Below are positions 58,810 through 64,000 of a stretch of DNA of 64,000 nt, piece after piece. Positions within the stretch are counted from its first letter, which is position 1, and every line of letters starts with the position of its first letter. The notes under the pieces were generated by a model. The model did no database searches, was not told the DNA's origin, and saw only the letters and a program-made list of their open reading frames with translations. Source of the DNA: Mycolicibacterium stellerae. GTDB taxonomy: Bacteria > Actinomycetota > Actinomycetes > Mycobacteriales > Mycobacteriaceae. The stretch lies in assembly GCF_003719305.1 (NCBI RefSeq), contig NZ_RARC01000001.1:124001-188000 (forward strand). Reading direction: 5' to 3'. The position numbers and the translations under genes are program-made.

Positions 58810-59781
58810 ATGACCCAAATAACCACGACGGGATGGAGCGACTTCGTGCCGGGACTTCCACGCGCCATCGCGGCGCGGCTTCGCATCCCCGTGATAGCCG
58901 CACCGATGCTGACGGTGTCGGGCCCCGAACTGGTCGTCGCGGCCTGCCGCGAAGGGGTCATTGGTGCGTTCCCGACTGCGAACGCGAATTCCACCGCGCA
59001 GCTTGATGAATGGCTGTCGATGATCAGCGCCCGCGCCGCCGGCACCGCGCCGTATGCGGCCAACTTGATCATGCGTTCGCCGCGCTTGGATGCGGACCTG
59101 GAAATCCTGGTGCACCATCGGGCCCCGATGGTGATCACCAGCGTCGGCTCTCCCGAACCGGTGGTCGCGGCGCTTCACGACGTCGGCACCCTGGTCTTCG
59201 CCGACGTCGGCACGTTGAAGCACGCCCGCCGCGCGGTTGCCGCAGGCGCCGACGGACTGATACTGCTCACCGCGGGGGCAGGCGGACAATCAGGCCATCT
59301 CAATCCGTTCGCCTTTGTCCGGGCAGCTCGCGAATTCTTCACTGGGCCTTTGGTTCTCGCGGGTGGCGTCGGCGACGGCCATGCTCTGCGCGCAGCCATG
59401 ACGCTTGGCTGCGACCTCGCCTACGTCGGCACGCCGTTCATCGCCACGCATGAGTCGATAGCCTCAGCCGATTACAAGCAGATGGTCGTCGACAGTTCCC
59501 TTGATGAGGTCCTGCTGACCAAGGCCTTCACCGGCCTACCGACCAATATGCTGGTGCCTTCCATCACCGCCGCCGGTTTGAACCCGGCCGACCTGGACGA
59601 GCGGGTGACACCCGCGCAATCCAAGGAGCTCTACGGTTCGGCCGCGGGCTCGGAGGCCAGGCGTTGGATCGACCTGCGCAGTGCGGGCCATTCGGTGAGC
59701 GCCGTCCACACGATTACCAGCGCCGGCGCGCTGGTCGCCAGGCTCGAGCACGAGTACCGGGCCGCGGGACCGCTGAGTTAG
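58810..59781 (+). CDS. Nitronate monooxygenase-like FMN protein
   Basis: A 323-residue TIM-barrel protein of the NPD/2-nitropropane dioxygenase family. Visible are IPVIAAPMLTVSGPELVVAACREGVIGAFPT at the N-terminus, GADGLILLTAGAGGQSGHLN (phosphate-binding) and LAGGVGDGHALRAAMTLGCDLAYVGTPFIATHESIA. In actinobacterial catabolic clusters such proteins can also act as enoyl-CoA-type reductases, so nitronate chemistry is not assured. ATG at 58810 is chosen for the adjacent -10 element. It overlaps the convergent esterase by 4 bases. Confidence 0.9.
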   Translation: MTQITTTGWSDFVPGLPRAIAARLRIPVIAAPMLTVSGPELVVAACREGVIGAFPTANANSTAQLDEWLSMISARAAGTAPYAANLIMRSPRLDADLEILVHHRAPMVITSVGSPEPVVAALHDVGTLVFADVGTLKHARRAVAAGADGLILLTAGAGGQSGHLNPFAFVRAAREFFTGPLVLAGGVGDGHALRAAMTLGCDLAYVGTPFIATHESIASADYKQMVVDSSLDEVLLTKAFTGLPTNMLVPSITAAGLNPADLDERVTPAQSKELYGSAAGSEARRWIDLRSAGHSVSAVHTITSAGALVARLEHEYRAAGPLS

Positions 59782-60683
59782 TACGCATGCTGACGACAGA
59801 ATTCGCCGATCTCGGCGATCGCCCTGCGACTCTCCTCCAGCACGGGCGTCATGATGTGCCAGCAGTGGTACATCTCGTCGAAGACACTCAACGTGACCTC
59901 GACGCCTGCCCCCTTCGCCTCGGCGGCGAACCGGGCAGAGTCGTCTGTCAAAGAGTCCCATGTTCCGGTCATGACTAGCAGCGGCGGCAGGCCTTTCAAA
60001 TCGGCGAGCAATGGTGATGCCAACGCTGAATCGGCAGGGGCACCTTGAAGGTAAGCCGCCGCCATCCCCTGCAGCATCTCCGCGGACATGATGGGGTCGA
60101 ATGCCGCCGTTGTCGTAATCGACTCCGAAGACAGCGTCAGGTCGAACCACGCCGAGATGCATACGCCCGCGGCAGGCAGGGCGTCTCCGCAATCACGCAG
60201 GTGGACAAGCAGCGCCGCAACGAGCCCACCCCCGGCAGAATCGCCTGCCACCACCACCGTGTGCGGTTCGTGCTCCGCGATCAACCAGCGATACGCAGCC
60301 ACCGCATCATCGACAGCCGCCGGGAAGGGATTCTCGGGCGCCAGCCGGTAGTCGACCAGCAGCACATCGCAGTCAGCAGCGCGTGCGAGATCCGCCGCAG
60401 TACTCGCATAGCCCTTGGCGGACGCGAGCATGTAACCGCCACCGTGAAAGTACAGAATCGTTCTCTTGGACGTGCTGCCGCGCGTGGCCCAGATCGCGGG
60501 GACCCCCGCGGCGTCGACCGGCTCGAGCTCGAGGTCGTCCGGTGCCGGAAAGTAACGCTGCGCCCACTCGTCATACGCATGTCGCATCTGCGCAGGCGTG
60601 GACGGCTGATCGGGATCCGCTGGCGCCATCGCCGCAACCATCTCCTGCCAGAGCGCAAGTGCGTCCCGCTTTTCGTCTGTCAC
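59778..60683 (-). CDS. Alpha/beta hydrolase, hormone-sensitive-lipase family esterase
   Basis: A 301-residue esterase. The oxyanion motif is LYFHGGGYMLAS (HGGG, about residue 81), the nucleophile elbow VVAGDSAGGGL (about residue 146), an acidic residue lies in MTGTWDSLTDDS and the His in MYHCWHIM. This is the LipH/Est class of carboxylesterases acting on short acyl or aryl esters. GTG at 60683 has a GGGAG site. Its promoter region holds site C3. It may open a lactone or ester in the substrate; that is inference. Confidence 0.93.
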   Translation of the reverse strand: MTDEKRDALALWQEMVAAMAPADPDQPSTPAQMRHAYDEWAQRYFPAPDDLELEPVDAAGVPAIWATRGSTSKRTILYFHGGGYMLASAKGYASTAADLARAADCDVLLVDYRLAPENPFPAAVDDAVAAYRWLIAEHEPHTVVVAGDSAGGGLVAALLVHLRDCGDALPAAGVCISAWFDLTLSSESITTTAAFDPIMSAEMLQGMAAAYLQGAPADSALASPLLADLKGLPPLLVMTGTWDSLTDDSARFAAEAKGAGVEVTLSVFDEMYHCWHIMTPVLEESRRAIAEIGEFCRQHAY

Positions 60684-60748
60684 TGCAGGTCAACTCCCTT
60701 GTTCGCAACGGTGCTTCCCAGGTTGCCAACCGGGCCGCCCCAGAGCAT

Positions 60749-60763
60749 GCGTAGTTCCTACGT
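60749..60763. promoter_or_regulatory. Operator-like site C3
   Basis: GCGTAG-TTC-CTACGT pairs at 5 of 6 arm positions and shares ATGCGTAG-N3-CTACG with site C1 at 47178. It lies in the divergent region between the esterase (starts 60683) and the LuxR-type regulator (starts 60843). Confidence 0.55.
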
Positions 60764-60842
60764 TGTGTTCCATACGCAATGTTTGTGAGGGTGCTCACTA
60801 CAATAGAGCTGAGATTCGGCCCTACCTGCGACGGCGAGAGGG

Positions 60843-63512
60843 GTGCAATTGCCGCGTAACGTCTCGTCCCCCGGTGATCAGCAATGGCCCTTTGTCGGTC
60901 GCGTTGAACTCCTCACCCAACTCGCGACGCTGCTGTTCGACCAGCGCAGGCCCGTCCTGTTGGCCGGCACCGCAGGCGTCGGGAAGACACGGTTGGCCGG
61001 CGAGTTGCTCGAGTCGGCCCGACAGCGTGGATTCCCGACCATCCATGCAACAGCCACCCGCGCCGCCGCCGAGATTCCTTTCGGCGCCCTCGCCGGGGTC
61101 ATATTCGCCGAAGACGAACCGCTTCCGATGCCGGTGTCAGCGCGGGCGGAATGGATGCGCAGCACGGTTCGGCGACTGGCCGCGCTCGGCGGCCAATGCC
61201 CGCCGGTGATGTTCGTCGACGACATCCAACTGCTCGATCCGGTGTCTGCGACTTTCATCCACCAGGCCGTCACCGCCAACGCATGCCTGCTGCTGGCGAC
61301 CATGCGCACCGGGGACGCGGTGCCCGATCCCATCCTGTCGCTCTACAAAGATGGCCACGTCGCCCGTGTCGACGTGGGGGTGCTCGACGACGCGGAAGTC
61401 GGGGACATCCTCGCGTCGGTGTTGGGCGGAGGCGTCGAAAGCTCAGCCGTCCAACAGTTCGCGGTGCGTAGCCGCGGCAACATCCTGTTCCTGCGCGAAC
61501 TCGTGCGTGGGGCACTCAAGTCGGCGACGTTGGTGCTCGACGAGAACGTCTGGCGTCTGACTGGCCGCGCTCCCCTTTCCGCCCGCCTGATCGAGTTGAT
61601 CGGGGCGCGCCTTGCCGAGTTGACGACCGCGCAACGCAATGTGCTCGACATCCTGGCCTACGGCGAGCCGCTTCAACTGAAACACGTGAATGCCGTCGTA
61701 CAGGGAGGCGCCGACCTCGCGGAGTGGCTGGAGGATCGCGGGCTGGTCGTCAGCCGGCACGAGGGCCGCAGGCTGTTGATTCGGATCGCGCATCCCGTGT
61801 ACACCGACGCGCTGCTGCACGAGCTCACGGCGGTTCGGCGCGGCCGCCTGGCACGAGCGCTGGCCGATGTCGCTCAAGACGACGGAGATCTGGGAGCAGA
61901 TGATGTCATCCGTTCGGCGACGTGGTGTTTGGAGGGCGGGCTCAAGCGCCCGGAAATGATGTTGAAGGCGGCTTACCACGCGCGGTGGGCGTACGACTTC
62001 GGAGTGGCTGCGCGACTTGCCCGAGCGGCCGCAGAAGACGGCGCAGGCTTCGAAGCCGATCTGCTATGTGGCCAACTCGCATACCTTCAAGGCCGAGGCA
62101 GCGACGCGGAGAGCGCGCTTGCACAATTGGCGGAGGCGGCCGCCACCGATGACCAGCGCACCCGAATCGCCCTTGCGCGTCTCGAATGTGCGATGTTCAG
62201 CGGACGTATCGCATACGGGATCCAGATCGCCGAAGCCGCCGAGAAAGCCACATTCGAGAGCGCTCTGCGGGATCAGATCACGGCCAGGCGTGCAGGATTG
62301 ATCCTCGCCGCGACCGGCCCGGCCGCCGCATCGCAGGTCGCCGCGCCGTTGTTGGAGACATCGCAAGGGCCCGCGCTGGTGTGGGCGTGCCTGGTGGCCG
62401 CGGCCAGTTGCGGACGACTGGGACAATTCGATGAGGCGCGCCAGGCCGCCGACATGGGCCATGACGCGCAGTCGACGCTGACCACCCCAGTGGACAACTA
62501 TCCGTGGTTGCACACGTTCTTTCGTGGTGAGGCGCAGATATATTCGGGCGACTTCGACAGTGCGCTCGCCACGGCGCGCCACCTCTATGCGGAGGCCGTC
62601 ACCGAGGGATCGATCGAGGCGCAAGCGTATTTCGCGTGGCAGTTGGCCAAGCCCGTCGGCGAGCGCGGCAACATCGACGAGTGCCTGAAATATGCGCGGG
62701 AAGCCGCCGTGTTGTTCCGCGACCTCGGCCGGCCGGCGCTGCGCGAGCAGAGCCTTGTCGACCTCGTGATGGCGCTTGCCCTCGGCGGCGATGGTGGTGG
62801 CGCAGGCGCGGCGCTGGCGGAACTCAAGAAGCTGCGGCTGCCGAGCAGCTACTACGCCGTCGAAGTGCTGCGCGCACAGGCTTGGACCAACATCGCCAAT
62901 GGCGACTTGTCTTTGGCGCGCCATGATCTCGAAGAAGGCGCGGCCCTCGGCGAGCGCATCGGTGACCGTGTCGGTGCGTTGGACTGCCTGCACACGCTGG
63001 CAAGGCTCGGCCACGCGGCGGGGGTGCACCGGCGCGCGGCTCGAGTGGCCGAACACGTCCAGGGGCGATTGGTAGCGGCACGACTGGCCAACATCCATGC
63101 GCTGGAGACCAAGGATTGGCAGGAGCTGCATTCCGTCGCGGAATCGTTCGCCGCCATGGGAGCACACCTGCTTGCCGCCGAAGCCGCGACCGAAGCCGTC
63201 GTCACGGCCCGCAACAGGAACGCGTCGACGCAACAAGTGGCGTTGTTGCGTCGACTGGCGGCGAGGTCACGTCAGGAGTGCCCGAAAGCCAAGACTCCCG
63301 CCCTGCAGACCGCGCAGTTGCGGGTGGCGCTGACGCCCGCCGAAGCCGATGCTGCGCACCTGGCTGCTGCGGGAATGTCCAACAAGCGCATTGCCCAAAA
63401 GCTGTGTCTGTCGACGCGGACAGTCGAAGGTCAGCTTCAGCGAAGCTACGAAAAGCTATGCATCGGCGGGCGCTCCGAACTGGCAGCGGCATTGGCCGAG
63501 AACGCATTATGA
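60843..63512 (+). CDS. Large ATP-binding LuxR-family regulator (LAL type)
   Basis: An 889-residue regulator. The N-terminal ATPase has Walker A GTAGVGKT (residues 42-49) and Walker B VMFVDDIQLLD (about 120-130). A long TPR-like helical region spans about 330-810 and a C-terminal LuxR helix-turn-helix (LTPAEADAAHLAAAGMSNKRIAQKLCLSTRTVEGQL) about 830-880. Such regulators bind ATP and an inducer before activating transcription. GTG at 60843 follows a GAGAGGGG stretch. It neighbours the GCGTAG palindrome C3, making it a candidate binder of sites C1-C3. Confidence 0.93.
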   Translation: MQLPRNVSSPGDQQWPFVGRVELLTQLATLLFDQRRPVLLAGTAGVGKTRLAGELLESARQRGFPTIHATATRAAAEIPFGALAGVIFAEDEPLPMPVSARAEWMRSTVRRLAALGGQCPPVMFVDDIQLLDPVSATFIHQAVTANACLLLATMRTGDAVPDPILSLYKDGHVARVDVGVLDDAEVGDILASVLGGGVESSAVQQFAVRSRGNILFLRELVRGALKSATLVLDENVWRLTGRAPLSARLIELIGARLAELTTAQRNVLDILAYGEPLQLKHVNAVVQGGADLAEWLEDRGLVVSRHEGRRLLIRIAHPVYTDALLHELTAVRRGRLARALADVAQDDGDLGADDVIRSATWCLEGGLKRPEMMLKAAYHARWAYDFGVAARLARAAAEDGAGFEADLLCGQLAYLQGRGSDAESALAQLAEAAATDDQRTRIALARLECAMFSGRIAYGIQIAEAAEKATFESALRDQITARRAGLILAATGPAAASQVAAPLLETSQGPALVWACLVAAASCGRLGQFDEARQAADMGHDAQSTLTTPVDNYPWLHTFFRGEAQIYSGDFDSALATARHLYAEAVTEGSIEAQAYFAWQLAKPVGERGNIDECLKYAREAAVLFRDLGRPALREQSLVDLVMALALGGDGGGAGAALAELKKLRLPSSYYAVEVLRAQAWTNIANGDLSLARHDLEEGAALGERIGDRVGALDCLHTLARLGHAAGVHRRAARVAEHVQGRLVAARLANIHALETKDWQELHSVAESFAAMGAHLLAAEAATEAVVTARNRNASTQQVALLRRLAARSRQECPKAKTPALQTAQLRVALTPAEADAAHLAAAGMSNKRIAQKLCLSTRTVEGQLQRSYEKLCIGGRSELAAALAENAL

Positions 63513-63517
63513 GGCTG

Positions 63518-64000
63518 TTACGTCGTCCACGCCGGATGTGGTAGATCGACGAAAACATCGGGCAGATCCCGCGACGTCGACATGACAAAGGATGGTGTCC
63601 GGCGCTCCAGAAACGCCTGCACGCCTTCCCTCGCGTCGACAGATGATCCGAGTTCGGCCAGTGCGGCAGACTCGATGTAATGCGCGTCGGCAGGTTCTGC
63701 GGCGCCGTACATCCGCCACATCAGCTGCCGCGTCACCGCGACCGAGACGGGGGCCGAGTGTGCGACGAATTCATCGGCGAGCGCGTAGGCGCAGGCAAGC
63801 AAGTCCGAGCCCGAATGAACACTGCGCACGAACCTCGCATCGAGTAGCTCATCGGCGGAGTACAACCGGCCGGTGTACATCCATTCCGCGGCACGGCTTA
63901 TGCCGACGATGCGGGGCAGGAACCACGAGGACGCGCCGTCGGGTGCGATCCCCCTTCGGACGAAGGCAAACCCGACCCGGCCTTGCACAGAAGCCAACCT
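63518..64000 (-). CDS. Enoyl-CoA hydratase/isomerase, 5' truncated by window edge
   Basis: The C-terminal 160 residues of a crotonase-fold protein; the frame remains open at the window end. Visible are GRVGFAFVRRGIAPDGASSWFLPRIVGISRAAEWMYTGRLYSADE, with the PDGG/S-type catalytic-loop neighbourhood (usual Glu positions replaced by PDGASS), and DAREGVQAFLERRTPSF, a standard crotonase C-terminus. It converges on the LuxR-type gene with a 5-base gap. It would hydrate or isomerise an enoyl-CoA from the nearby pathway. Confidence 0.9.
   Translation of the reverse strand, partial: RLASVQGRVGFAFVRRGIAPDGASSWFLPRIVGISRAAEWMYTGRLYSADELLDARFVRSVHSGSDLLACAYALADEFVAHSAPVSVAVTRQLMWRMYGAAEPADAHYIESAALAELGSSVDAREGVQAFLERRTPSFVMSTSRDLPDVFVDLPHPAWTT

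Overview
The window is high-GC actinobacterial DNA, almost certainly from a Mycobacteriaceae species and most likely a fast-growing Mycolicibacterium-type organism. Supporting markers are an mce operon, a PE-PPE hydrolase, a protein O-mannosyltransferase, a cAMP-regulated Pat acetyltransferase, mycobacterial lipoprotein families and heavy use of GTG starts and 1-8 bp gene overlaps. No tRNA, rRNA, CRISPR array, transposase or phage gene was seen. Both window ends cut genes: metG at the left and an enoyl-CoA hydratase at the right.

Region 1-19.4 kb is mostly conserved housekeeping DNA. metG, pabB, rsmI, pmt, arcA, an AlkB-like dioxygenase and pat match the Mycobacterium tuberculosis Rv0998-Rv1007c neighbourhood from memory, with local insertions. 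These include a flavin oxidoreductase fused by overlap to an ECF41-type sigma factor, soxR, two paralogous lipoproteins and a PE-PPE hydrolase. Three regulatory signatures stand out: a SoxR-type box between arcA and soxR, a near-perfect mycobacterial SOS box on a leaderless alkB-like gene, and a membrane adenylate cyclase directly upstream of the cAMP-binding acetyltransferase Pat.

Region 19.4-47 kb looks accessory and dedicated to a hydrophobic, probably cyclic substrate. One minus-strand operon runs from a signal-less solute-binding protein through an AveC-like membrane protein, SDR and ALDH to two cytochromes P450. Upstream of it is a MoxR/VWA (CbbQ/CbbO-like) pair. A tandem-domain TetR follows, then a P450/LLM-flavoprotein pair, a DapB-like dehydrogenase with a broken copy beside it, and a translationally coupled mceABCDEF operon that lacks yrbE permease genes. 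Last come a paralogous P450 with a second AveC-like protein, a 38-residue membrane microprotein and another TetR. Two families of repeated operator-like sequences tie these blocks together.

Region 46-64 kb is a CoA-ester catabolic region: an LLM flavoprotein, two acyl-CoA ligases, an acyl-CoA dehydrogenase, a thiolase with its DUF35 partner, two MaoC-type hydratases, two SDRs, a nitronate monooxygenase-like protein, an esterase, a second tandem-domain TetR, a large LuxR-type ATPase regulator and an enoyl-CoA hydratase. Together the accessory genes can be read as import (Mce), oxidation (P450s, flavoproteins, SDR/ALDH), CoA activation and beta-oxidation-like side-chain or ring degradation. The substrate cannot be named from sequence alone.
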